Source: DASUPK01 sp036520315 (lineage in GTDB: Bacteria > Actinomycetota > Thermoleophilia > Solirubrobacterales > 70-9). From it: a stretch of 24,611 bases of DNA. Each line of letters opens with the position of its first letter. The first letter of the stretch is position 1. Under the pieces are notes generated by a model, which saw only the letters and a program-made list of their open reading frames with translations, was not told the DNA's origin and searched no databases. Below, piece by piece: positions 7,053 to 14,458 of the stretch. The DNA lies in assembly GCA_036520315.1 (NCBI GenBank), contig DATDJZ010000104.1, positions 1 through 24,611 of the forward strand, given 5' to 3'. The position numbers were made by a program, and so were the translations under genes.

Positions 7053-7910
7053 ATGTCGTTCGGTGAAACAGTCCTTCTCGGCGCCCTGGCGGGTTTCACA
7101 ATCTACCTCGGCCTGCCGCTTGGGCGGGTCGAGTTCGTCTCGAAGCGCGCCAAGGTGGCCCTGGCGATGTTCTCCGTCGGCGTCCTGGCCTTTCTCTTCG
7201 CGGAGGTCCTGGTCCACGGCGTCGAGATCGTCGAGGGACACTTCGATGCCCTCCACGACGGTGAGGGCTCCGTGTTCGAGGGATTGGGTCTCGCCCTGCT
7301 GCTCGGCGTGGGCTTCGCGGTAGGAAGCGCCGGCCTGGCGCTGGTCGAGAGCAGGATGCGCTCGTCGAAGCCGCGGCCGATCTCCGGCGGTGCGACTGAC
7401 GCAATGACCGTTGAACAGGCGGAGATCGCCGCGTCGAGCGAGGAGCTCGGCGCGCGAGCCGCCGCCCTGCGGACCGGAATGACGATCGCGGCCGCCATCG
7501 GCCTCCATAACTTCGCCGAGGGCCTGGCCATCGGCGTGTCGGCGAGCACCGGGGAGATTGGGCTCGCCACCGTCCTGATCGTCGGCTTCGCCGTTCACAA
7601 CGCGACCGAGGGCTTCGGCATCGTCGGCCCGCTCGGCGACGTCAGGCCGAGTTGGAGGTGGCTGTTCGTGGCCGGGCTGGTTGGCGGAGGCCCCGTCTTC
7701 ATCGGCGCGATCGTGGGCTACAACGTGACCTCCGAGCCGCTCGAGCTGCTCTTCTACTCGGTTTCCGCCGGCGCGATTCTCTACGTCATCGGCGAGATCT
7801 GGGGCGCCATGAGAAAGTTGGGCCATCGCGAGCTCGGCCTGCTGATGCTCGCCGCCGGCGTCTTCCTTGGCGTCGCGACGGAGATGGTCATCGCATACGG
7901 AGGCGGTTGA
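7053..7910 (+). CDS. ZIP-family divalent metal transporter
   Basis: ZIP proteins move Zn2+, Mn2+ or Fe2+ into the cytoplasm across the inner membrane. The 285-aa product has about eight hydrophobic segments. The two metal-site helices carry HNFAEGLAIG (residues 152-161) and HNATEGFGI (182-190), the family signature of the binuclear centre. A hydrophilic, His/Asp/Glu-containing loop lies at about 58-75 and a charged cytoplasmic loop at about 101-140. ATG 7053 is the first start after the -10 box. A DtxR/MntR-like operator precedes it, which suggests metal-dependent repression and hence an uptake role. Ion specificity cannot be read from the sequence. Confidence 0.9.
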   Translation: MSFGETVLLGALAGFTIYLGLPLGRVEFVSKRAKVALAMFSVGVLAFLFAEVLVHGVEIVEGHFDALHDGEGSVFEGLGLALLLGVGFAVGSAGLALVESRMRSSKPRPISGGATDAMTVEQAEIAASSEELGARAAALRTGMTIAAAIGLHNFAEGLAIGVSASTGEIGLATVLIVGFAVHNATEGFGIVGPLGDVRPSWRWLFVAGLVGGGPVFIGAIVGYNVTSEPLELLFYSVSAGAILYVIGEIWGAMRKLGHRELGLLMLAAGVFLGVATEMVIAYGGG

Positions 7911-7938
7911 TCCGGCGGCGGGGTTTGTGGCCGCCGTT
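7910..7938 (+). terminator. Hairpin terminator-like repeat, copy B
   Basis: The element begins at the last A of the ZIP TGA stop. It has a 7-bp stem CGGCGGC (7913-7919)/GCCGCCG (7930-7936), a 10-nt loop and then TT. It is identical to copy A (5579-5607, opposite orientation) at 28 of 29 positions. The position directly after a stop suggests transcription termination; the U tract is short. Confidence 0.6.
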
Positions 7939-7957
7939 CATGGCGAAGCCGTCAACC

Positions 7958-7963
7958 TAGAAT
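7958..7963 (+). promoter_or_regulatory. -10 box of surE-ligA
   Basis: TAGAAT ends 7 nt before GTG 7971, with no Shine-Dalgarno sequence in between. A weak -35 candidate (CGTTCA, 7935-7940) lies 17 bp upstream, overlapping the end of the terminator-like repeat. Confidence 0.45.
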
Positions 7964-7970
7964 CGTTGGT

Positions 7971-8810
7971 GTGCGCGTTCTGATCACCAACGACGACGGG
8001 ATCCAGGCCACGGGGCTGAATGCCCTGCGCAAGGAGCTGATCGGGATCGAGGGCCTGGACGTCCACGTGATCGCGCCGGACTCCAACCGGAGCGCGACCG
8101 CGCGCAGCATCACCACCCGGTCGCCGCTCTGGGTCGAAGAGATCGCGTTCGACGATGGCTCGAGTGGGTTCGCCACCGACGGCACTCCGGTGGACTGCGT
8201 GCGGTTCGCCGAGCTCGGGCTCGTCGGAGAGCGCCCCGAGCTGATCGTCTCCGGGATCAACCACGGCTCCAATCTCGGGGACGACATCACCTACTCGGGC
8301 ACGGTCGCAGCGGCGCTCGAGGGAATCGTGCTCGGGATCCCGGCGATCGCGATCTCCCAGTCCGCCGGCGGTGAGGCCGCGGGACTGCCCTGGGGCCGAG
8401 AGTTCGACTTCTCTTCCTCGGCGGCGTTCTCTGCGGAGCTGGTCTGCCGGGTGGCCGAGGACCCGCTCCCGGCGGACACGCTGCTGAACGTCAACTGCCC
8501 GTCAGGAGCGCCCAAGGGCGTCGAGGTGACCCACCTCGGCAAGCGCCTCTACAACGATGAGCTCAAGCTCGTCGACGAGGACTCCGACGGTCGCCGCCGA
8601 TACCAGATCTACGGGTACGAGCCCTCGTTCGAGGACGAGGCGGGCTCCGACCTGTCCGCGATCGCTCACGAGCGAATCTCGGTGACCCCCGTCCACTTCG
8701 ATCTCACCGACCGGCCCAGCCTCGATCGCCTGCGGGAGTGGGATTTCGCGGGGATGCTCGACAGGGCCGAGGAGAACGTCGCGGCAGGGGAGGCCTCCTC
8801 ACAGCGGTGA
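7971..8810 (+). CDS. surE: 5'/3'-nucleotidase SurE
   Basis: SurE is a metal-dependent phosphatase acting on nucleoside 5'- and 3'-monophosphates, linked to stationary-phase survival. The 279-aa product opens with MRVLITNDDGIQATG, where Asp8 and Asp9 bind the metal. DSNRSATARS supplies the conserved serine, and SGINHGSNLGDDITYSGTVA holds the conserved Asn97. The C-terminal part contains THLGKRLY and the acidic region seen in the family. GTG 7971 is supported by the motif starting at residue 2. The last bases overlap the ligA start (GTGA), so the two genes are likely translationally coupled. Confidence 0.95.
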   Translation: MRVLITNDDGIQATGLNALRKELIGIEGLDVHVIAPDSNRSATARSITTRSPLWVEEIAFDDGSSGFATDGTPVDCVRFAELGLVGERPELIVSGINHGSNLGDDITYSGTVAAALEGIVLGIPAIAISQSAGGEAAGLPWGREFDFSSSAAFSAELVCRVAEDPLPADTLLNVNCPSGAPKGVEVTHLGKRLYNDELKLVDEDSDGRRRYQIYGYEPSFEDEAGSDLSAIAHERISVTPVHFDLTDRPSLDRLREWDFAGMLDRAEENVAAGEASSQR

Positions 8811-10900
8811 GCGGCACGAAGGGGGCAAAGAAGCGAGCCGACGCGCTCCGGCGCCAGATCGCGCACCACGACCACCGGTACTACGTCCTCGACGACCCGG
8901 AGATCTCCGATCCGGATTACGACGATCTCCTACGAGAGCTGCGGGAGATCGAGGAGGCCAACCCCGAGCTGCTCACCCCGGACTCGCCCACCCAGCGGGT
9001 GGGCGGCGCTCCGCTCGACAAGTTCAAGCAGGTCACCCACCACGAGCCGATGCTCTCCCTCGCCAACGCGCGGGATGAGGACGAGCTGCGGGCCTGGGCA
9101 AAGCGAGTCGAGCGCCGGCTGGAGCGGCTCGACATCTCGGGCCGTGAGATCCGCTACGTCACCGAGCCGAAGGTGGACGGGCTGGCGATCTCACTCACCT
9201 ACGAGAACGGGGTCTTCACGCGGGGCGCCACCCGAGGTGATGGCCGGATCGGCGAGGACGTCACCCAGAACCTGAAGACGATCAAGGCGATTCCGCTCTC
9301 GATCGGGGACGCGCCCGAGCTGGTCGAGGTCCGCGGGGAGGTCTACCTGCCGATCGCCGGCTTCACGAAGGTGAACGAAGGGCGCGCGCAGGAGGGTCTC
9401 TCCACCTTCGCCAACCCGAGGAACGCCGCCGCGGGCTCACTGCGCCAGCTCGACTCCTCGATCACCGCCACGCGCCCGCTCTCCATCTGGTGTTACGGAC
9501 TCGTATGGGGTATCGGAGGAGGGACTGCGCCTCCGAAGGTTGGGTTGTCAGGGGAGCCCGGGAGCCATTCGGAGTCGCTCGACTGGCTACGCGAGCGCGG
9601 GTTCAAGGTGAACGACGACATCTCGGTCCTGCACGGGGTCGACGAGGTGGCCGAGCGCTGCCGCTGGTGGGAGGACCGGCGAGACGCCCTCGACTTCGAG
9701 ATCGATGGCGTCGTCATCAAGGTCGACGACCGCGGGCTGCAGCGGGAGCTCGGTGTGGCCGGGCGCGAGCCGCGCTGGGCGGTCGCCTGGAAGTTCGCCC
9801 CTACCACCGCGACCACAAAGCTCAACAAGATCGTCTGGAACGTTGGCCGCACGGGCCACCTGCTGCCCTTCGCGATGCTCGAACCGGTGCACGTCAGCGG
9901 CGTCACGGTGAGCACCGCGACGCTGCACAACGAGGAGGACCTCGAGCGCAAGGACGTGCGCGAGGGCGACGAAGTGGTGGTGATGCGGGCCGGCGACGTG
10001 ATCCCTCAGGTCGTCTCGCCGATCATCCAGCGCCGCAAGAAGGGAGCGCGCAGGGCGAGACCGCCGAAGAAGTGCCCGCTCTGCGGAACCAAGACGGTGA
10101 AGCCCGACGACGGCGTCTTCACGATCTGCCCCAACCGCACCGGCTGCCCCGGCCAGCAGTTCCAGCACATCAAGCACTTCCGGGGCGCGCTCGAGATCGA
10201 GGGATTGGGCGAGAAGAACGCCTATCGCTTCCTCCAGGAGGGCCTGATCTCGGACGCCGCAGACATCTTCGACCTGACGGCGGAGCGGATCGCGGAGCTG
10301 GAGGGCTTCGGGGAGATCTCGGCGGAGAACCTGATGGAGGAGATCGAGGACGCGAAGAAGATGCCCTTCTCACGGGTCCTCTACGCCCTCGGGATCCCAG
10401 GAATCGGCTTCGTCAACGCCGAGTCACTGGCAGAGCATTTCGGCACGATGGACTCGCTGCTGGAGGCACAACCGGAGGAGATCGTGGAGGCCGAGGGGAT
10501 CGGCCCGGTCCTCGCCGAGCAGATCTATGAGGAGCTCTCCGAGGAGCGCACCAGGAAGCTGATCGAGCGCCTCCGCAAGGCAGGCCTGAGGATGGAGCTC
10601 GATCCCTCGGAGCGCCGCCAGCAGGGCGGGCCGCTCGACGGCAAGACCCTGGTGCTGACCGGCACCCTGCCGAACCTGAGCCGCGAGCAGGCGACCAGGC
10701 TGATCCGTCTGGCGGGAGGGAAGGTGGTCAACTCCGTGTCGAAGAAGACCGACTACGTGATCGCGGGCGACAGCCCCGGCTCGAAGCTGGCCAAGGCCGA
10801 GGAGCTCGGCACCGACGTGATCGACGAGAAGGGTCTACAGAAGCTGGTCGGCGAGAACGGAGGGCCGAGGAAGAGCACGCCGCCCCGCGGGCGGATCTAG
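8807..10900 (+). CDS. ligA: NAD+-dependent DNA ligase LigA
   Basis: LigA seals nicks in DNA during replication and repair using NAD+. The 697-aa product has the Ia domain (HDHRYYVLDDPEISDPDYD, about residues 20-40) and the adenylation motif EPKVDG with Lys122. The OB fold follows (VGRTGHLLPFAMLEPV), then a zinc finger with Cys423, Cys426, Cys441 and Cys447, the helix-hairpin-helix region, and a C-terminal BRCT domain (about 606-685). A 20-residue Gly/Pro-rich stretch after ISIWCYG-like sequence in the adenylation domain is normal variation. GTG 8807 was chosen because it overlaps surE by 4 nt and places the Ia domain correctly; longer frames upstream lie inside surE. It is complete and probably essential. 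Confidence 0.96.
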   Translation: MSGTKGAKKRADALRRQIAHHDHRYYVLDDPEISDPDYDDLLRELREIEEANPELLTPDSPTQRVGGAPLDKFKQVTHHEPMLSLANARDEDELRAWAKRVERRLERLDISGREIRYVTEPKVDGLAISLTYENGVFTRGATRGDGRIGEDVTQNLKTIKAIPLSIGDAPELVEVRGEVYLPIAGFTKVNEGRAQEGLSTFANPRNAAAGSLRQLDSSITATRPLSIWCYGLVWGIGGGTAPPKVGLSGEPGSHSESLDWLRERGFKVNDDISVLHGVDEVAERCRWWEDRRDALDFEIDGVVIKVDDRGLQRELGVAGREPRWAVAWKFAPTTATTKLNKIVWNVGRTGHLLPFAMLEPVHVSGVTVSTATLHNEEDLERKDVREGDEVVVMRAGDVIPQVVSPIIQRRKKGARRARPPKKCPLCGTKTVKPDDGVFTICPNRTGCPGQQFQHIKHFRGALEIEGLGEKNAYRFLQEGLISDAADIFDLTAERIAELEGFGEISAENLMEEIEDAKKMPFSRVLYALGIPGIGFVNAESLAEHFGTMDSLLEAQPEEIVEAEGIGPVLAEQIYEELSEERTRKLIERLRKAGLRMELDPSERRQQGGPLDGKTLVLTGTLPNLSREQATRLIRLAGGKVVNSVSKKTDYVIAGDSPGSKLAKAEELGTDVIDEKGLQKLVGENGGPRKSTPPRGRI

Positions 10901-10908
10901 CTACCGCC
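10880..10908. terminator. Alternative hairpins at the ligA/dacB convergent junction
   Basis: Two mutually exclusive stems are visible. One is CCGCCC-CGC-GGGCGG at 10880-10894, just inside ligA. The other is GGCGG (10890-10894)/CCGCC (10904-10908), whose 9-nt loop holds both stop codons. No T tract follows, so termination on either strand is plausible but unproven. Confidence 0.35.
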
Positions 10909-12205
10909 TGTAACGGGCGATCAGCGCGGCCATCCGGTCCTGAATCAGGCGGGCGCGATTGACGTCCGTCCGGTTCATCAGCAGCGAGAAGACCACGGCG
11001 TGATCCGCGTCCTCGGGGCCCTGGAAGCAGTAGCCCGACAAGGCGCTGACCCGGTTGATCGTTCCGGTCTTGGCCTGGCAGCGGCCCCGGGCGGCCGTGC
11101 CGCGCATGCGGTGGGCGAGCGTGCCGCTCCGCCCGGCGACCGCGAGCGAGTTCACCCAGGCGTCGCGCTGGCGCCGCTGGGCCTCCTGTGCGTCCGGTGA
11201 AGTGTTCTCGTCCACCTCGATCATCGAGTCGAGCAGGCTGACGACGGACGCGGGTGAGGCCTTGTTGCGCCGGGTGAGCCCGGAGCCGTTCTCCCCCTTG
11301 AACTTGGCGCCCGACTCGGAGGCGAAGCGCTTCACGACCGAGATCCCAGCGGCGGTCGACCCCGAGCCGCCGAACTCGCCCCCGACGTCCTTGAGCAGCA
11401 TCTCGGCGAAGAAGTTGTTCGACGGGACGTTCGTGTCCTCGATGAGGTCCGCCATCGTCGGGGAACCGAAGTCGCCGACCTGGACAGCGGACGAGGGGAC
11501 GACACTGGGCGTGACGCTGTTCCCGATCGAGATGCCCTCCTTCCGCAGTGCGTCCTGGAAGCGCTGGGCGGCGCTCTTCGCGGGATCGCCCGGCGAGCCG
11601 CCGTCGATGGTGAGGGCGGAGAGAGTCCCGACCCGCTCCGAGCTGATCCCGTGCTGGGGGATGCCGGTGACGTGGTCGAGGAAGGAGTCGTCGTACAGAA
11701 GCGGGCCCTGGACGGATCTCACCCCGGCGGCGCGCACCCGGTCGGCGAGCTTGGCGAGCCCGCTGCCGCTCAGCGTCGGATCGCCCTGGCCGCGCAGGTA
11801 GAGGCTTTGGCTCACTCCGTCGGAGACGTCGTCGATCGACCAGGCGGTGGTGTGGAGCCGGCTCACGGGCTCGAATCGCCCCAGCGCGGTGGCGGTGGTG
11901 AACAGCTTGGAGTTCGAGGCCAGGATTCGCATCCGCCGTGCCTTGCGCGAGAAGAGCACCCGGTTGTCGCTCGCGTCGATGACGAACGCCCCGCTGCGCC
12001 CGATCCGGCGGAACAGCCTTGAGAGTCCCGCCGAGAGCTTCGAGGCCGATACTGAGGCCCGCGCGGTGGCGGCTCCATGGGCAATCGGTGTGACGGCGGG
12101 CTTGTCGGGATTTCGGCTGCCGGCCTGTGCCGTTCCGGGCACGGCAACGATCCCCGCGCCCAGCAGCGCGAGCGTGACCGCCTCTCTACGCACCGTGAAC
12201 CCCAT
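10901..12205 (-). CDS. dacB: D-alanyl-D-alanine carboxypeptidase/endopeptidase (PBP4, peptidase S13)
   Basis: This enzyme trims or cleaves peptidoglycan stem peptides outside the membrane. The 434-aa product starts with a signal peptide (MGFTVRREAVTLALLGAGI, cleavage probably after AQA near residue 28). All three penicillin-binding motifs are present: Ser97-Asn-Ser-Lys100 (SxxK, catalytic Ser), Ser262-Asn-Asn264 (SxN), and Lys379-Thr-Gly381 (KTG). ATG 12205 was selected because it begins the signal peptide; the frame remains open upstream but runs into the divergent patatin gene. It is convergent with ligA with no gap between the stop codons. A D-Ala-D-Ala metabolism role fits the family; the exact activity is unproven. 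Confidence 0.92.
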   Translation of the reverse strand: MGFTVRREAVTLALLGAGIVAVPGTAQAGSRNPDKPAVTPIAHGAATARASVSASKLSAGLSRLFRRIGRSGAFVIDASDNRVLFSRKARRMRILASNSKLFTTATALGRFEPVSRLHTTAWSIDDVSDGVSQSLYLRGQGDPTLSGSGLAKLADRVRAAGVRSVQGPLLYDDSFLDHVTGIPQHGISSERVGTLSALTIDGGSPGDPAKSAAQRFQDALRKEGISIGNSVTPSVVPSSAVQVGDFGSPTMADLIEDTNVPSNNFFAEMLLKDVGGEFGGSGSTAAGISVVKRFASESGAKFKGENGSGLTRRNKASPASVVSLLDSMIEVDENTSPDAQEAQRRQRDAWVNSLAVAGRSGTLAHRMRGTAARGRCQAKTGTINRVSALSGYCFQGPEDADHAVVFSLLMNRTDVNRARLIQDRMAALIARYRR

Positions 12206-12255
12206 GGCTTGTGCGTGAAACAGACTTATCCGGCCTAGGTTGCGGCGGAGTACTG

Positions 12256-12273
12256 ACTGGCTGACCAGCCGAT
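12256..12273. promoter_or_regulatory. Putative operator, patatin promoter copy
   Basis: ACTGGCTG-AC-CAGCCGAT is an imperfect inverted repeat whose left arm and right-arm core (CAGCC) are identical to the perfect repeat before the acyl-CoA synthetase gene (19913-19930). It ends 5 nt before the -10 box GATAAT. It lies in the 88-bp divergent region shared with dacB. Confidence 0.5.
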
Positions 12274-12278
12274 ACTGC

Positions 12279-12284
12279 GATAAT
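12279..12284 (+). promoter_or_regulatory. -10 box of the patatin gene
   Basis: GATAAT ends 9 nt before ATG 12294. There is no convincing -35; the expected position is covered by the inverted repeat at 12256-12273. No Shine-Dalgarno sequence is present. Confidence 0.5.
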
Positions 12285-12293
12285 TCCCGCCCG

Positions 12294-13583
12294 ATGGGGA
12301 AAGTCGTCCAGCTCGACGGCCCCGAGCGGAAGCCGCGCGGCAGCAGAGGGAGGAGAAGGCGCGGACGGGGCGACAAGACCGCGCTCGTCCTCGGCGGCGG
12401 CGGATTCACCGGCGGCGTCTACGAGATGGGCGCGCTGCGCGCGTTCGACCTGCTCGCCGTCAATCGCACGGTCAACGAGTTCGACATCTACGTCGGCACC
12501 AGCGCCGGCGCCTTCGTGGCGAGCATGGTCGCGAATGGCGTCACCCCGGAGGAGATGTTCCGCGTCCTCGACAGGGCCCTGCCGTCGCCGATGGAGAACG
12601 CCTCGCTGCGCACCCTGCTGCGACCGAACTACAAGGGCTTCGCGGGCCGTCTGGTTCAGCTGCCGCTGAGGATGGCCGCCACGCTCAGGCGGCTGGCCGG
12701 GAACATCGGTGAGATCTCCATGGTCGACGTCGTCATGGGGCTCGCGGAGGGCCTCCCGGCCGGCGTCTACCACAACCGCGGCATCGAGCAGTACGTCCGC
12801 AACGTGCTCTCCGATCCCGACCGCACCAACGACTTCCGCGAGCTCCAGAACGAGCTGCGGATCGTCGCGACCGACCTGGACACCTGCGAGCGGATCGTCT
12901 TCGGCGAAGGCGAGTGGGACAACGTGCCCATCTCCCGCGCTGTCGCTGCCTCGGGGGCACTGCCGATCGTCTACGAGCCCTACGAGTTGCGCGGCAGGCA
13001 GCTGATCGACGGGGGGATCATCTCCACCACCAATGTCGACGTGGCGGTGGAGGCCGGCGCCAAGTTCATCGTCGTGGTCAACCCGCTCGTCCCCTACGTG
13101 AACGACTTCGACACTCGTATCCCGACGGTCTTCGGCTCCAGGGTGAGACGTGTGTCCGACATGGGGATGCCGGCGATCGGCAACCAGGCCTTCCGCCTGC
13201 TCGCCCATGCCCGCCTTCACATGGCCGTGCAGTCGTGGAACGAGCGCTTCCCGGACGTCGACATCATCCTGATCGAGCCCGAGTTCGACGACGAGCTGAT
13301 GTTCGGGACCTCGATCCTCGACTACTCCGCTCGCCTGCAGATCGCGAAGCACGGCTTCGAGTCGGTGACGGTGGCGCTGGCCCGTGACTACCAGCGCTAC
13401 AAGGAGATCGCGGCTCGCCACGGGATCGAGATCTCGGCGCGACGCGTGCGACGCGTGCTGGAAACGGTCGAGGAGGAAGAGAAGGGGATGTCGGCTTGGC
13501 GCCGGGTCCTGGAGCAGACGACCGGCGCGCTGCTGCGGCAGTCCGGAGAGGCCGAGGAGATGCGAGGGCGCTCCGAGGCGTAG
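12294..13583 (+). CDS. Patatin-like phospholipase
   Basis: Patatin-fold enzymes are serine acyl hydrolases that act on membrane lipids with a Ser-Asp dyad. The 429-aa product has an Arg-rich N-terminus (residues 12-28), the oxyanion loop GGGGFTGG (about 34-41), the nucleophile elbow GTSAG with Ser70, and the Asp-Gly-Gly motif with Asp239. A long C-terminal extension of about 130 residues is charged and helical. There is no signal peptide, so it is probably cytosolic or peripheral to the membrane. ATG 12294 follows the -10 box; an in-frame ATG at 12240 would overlap the promoter. The possible shared operator with the acyl-CoA synthetase gene suggests joint control of lipid turnover, which is inference. 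Confidence 0.9.
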   Translation: MGKVVQLDGPERKPRGSRGRRRRGRGDKTALVLGGGGFTGGVYEMGALRAFDLLAVNRTVNEFDIYVGTSAGAFVASMVANGVTPEEMFRVLDRALPSPMENASLRTLLRPNYKGFAGRLVQLPLRMAATLRRLAGNIGEISMVDVVMGLAEGLPAGVYHNRGIEQYVRNVLSDPDRTNDFRELQNELRIVATDLDTCERIVFGEGEWDNVPISRAVAASGALPIVYEPYELRGRQLIDGGIISTTNVDVAVEAGAKFIVVVNPLVPYVNDFDTRIPTVFGSRVRRVSDMGMPAIGNQAFRLLAHARLHMAVQSWNERFPDVDIILIEPEFDDELMFGTSILDYSARLQIAKHGFESVTVALARDYQRYKEIAARHGIEISARRVRRVLETVEEEEKGMSAWRRVLEQTTGALLRQSGEAEEMRGRSEA

Positions 13584-13602
13584 CCGAGGAGCGACCCGTT
13601 TT
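13569..13602 (+). terminator. Intrinsic terminator of the patatin gene
   Basis: CGCTCC (13569-13574) pairs with GGAGCG (13588-13593), with an inner GGC/GCC stem separated by opposed GA/GA and a 3-nt loop. TTTT follows at 13599-13602, 5 nt after the stem. The stop codon lies in the loop. The downstream sequence resembles that after copy B of the terminator repeat (ATGGCGAAGC). Confidence 0.55.
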
Positions 13603-13616
13603 ATGGCGAAGCGGAT

Positions 13617-14357
13617 CTAGCTCCGCCGGTGGACGTCCCGGGCGGTCGCCTGGTCCGTTGGCTTGATCGAGACGTAGTCGACGTCGACGTGCGGTGGACG
13701 GGTCACGACGTAGGTGATCGCGTCGGCGACGTCCTCACCGGTCAAGGGGGTCGTCCCCTCGTAGACGGCATCCGCCTTCGCCCGGTCTCCGCCGAACCGG
13801 ACCAGCGAGAATTCCGTATCGACCATTCCCGGTGCCACCTCGGTGACTCGAATCGGCCGGCCCAGCAGCTCCAGGCGCAGCGTCTTCGTGATCGCGTGGG
13901 CCGCGTGCTTGGCCGCCGTGTAGCCGCCGCCGCCCGGATAGACCTCGATTCCCGCGACCGAGCCGACCACCACGACGTGACCGTTTCCGCTTCGCTCGAG
14001 CTTGGGCAGCAGCGCCTTGGTCATCCGCATCACGCCCATCACGTTCGCTTCGTACATCTCGCGCCAGTGCTCCTCGTCCGCCTCTGCCACGGGCTCGAGG
14101 CCGAGCGCGCCGCCCGCGCTGTTGATCAGCACGGAGAGCTCCGGCAGCGCCTCGGCCACCTCGGCGACTGAGCTCGGATCCGTCACGTCCAGCCGGAGGG
14201 CTCGACCGCCGACCTCGCGCGCGAGCTCCTCGCAGCGCTCGAGCCGCCTGGCCGCGGCCACCACGTCGAAACCCGCCGCCGCCAGCGATCTGACGGATGC
14301 AGCGCCGATCCCGCTGCTTGCACCGGTGACCAGGGCCGTTCTGCCCTTCGCGCTCAT
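13617..14357 (-). CDS. Short-chain dehydrogenase/reductase (SDR)
   Basis: This is a classical NAD(P)-dependent oxidoreductase of unknown substrate. The 246-aa product has the Rossmann motif TGASSGIG near residue 10, the structural motif NSAGG (NAG variant) around residue 80, the catalytic Ser in VVGSVAG, and YTAAKHA carrying the catalytic Tyr-x3-Lys. The end APGMVDTEF matches the classical cofactor-binding loop. The start at ATG 14357 gives the normal distance to the Rossmann motif; the longer frame adds 25 residues with no family character. A TAGCGT box lies 7 nt upstream. The closest annotated relatives would be YdfG-like serine or hydroxy-acid dehydrogenases, but the substrate is not claimed. 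Confidence 0.9.
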   Translation of the reverse strand: MSAKGRTALVTGASSGIGAASVRSLAAAGFDVVAAARRLERCEELAREVGGRALRLDVTDPSSVAEVAEALPELSVLINSAGGALGLEPVAEADEEHWREMYEANVMGVMRMTKALLPKLERSGNGHVVVVGSVAGIEVYPGGGGYTAAKHAAHAITKTLRLELLGRPIRVTEVAPGMVDTEFSLVRFGGDRAKADAVYEGTTPLTGEDVADAITYVVTRPPHVDVDYVSIKPTDQATARDVHRRS

Positions 14358-14364
14358 CGTCGGG

Positions 14365-14370
14365 ACGCTA
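14365..14370 (-). promoter_or_regulatory. -10 box of the SDR gene
   Basis: On the minus strand, TAGCGT ends 7 nt before ATG 14357 with no Shine-Dalgarno sequence. No clear -35 was found. Confidence 0.35.
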
Positions 14371-14458
14371 CAGCGAGTCGCTCCACGAACCGCTCTCCCT
14401 GATAGGTTCCGCGGCGGACCAGGGAGGTCCATCAGTGGGAACGGAGAGAGGAACGTCT

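Noticed and set aside
9490..10530. Plus-strand frame inside ligA
   Set aside because: It is an alternative frame of LigA. The ligase frame carries the zinc finger, HhH and BRCT domains, and this one does not.
12186..13421. 411-codon minus-strand frame opposite the patatin gene
   Set aside because: It is a shadow of a gene with complete patatin motifs. It also overlaps the dacB start and the promoter region.
10891..13622. 12-base identity GCGGATCTAGCT at two convergent junctions (10891-10902 and 13611-13622)
   Set aside because: Both copies contain stop codons of flanking genes, and the sequence around them differs. In DNA of this composition it is short enough to be coincidence, so I do not claim a repeat.
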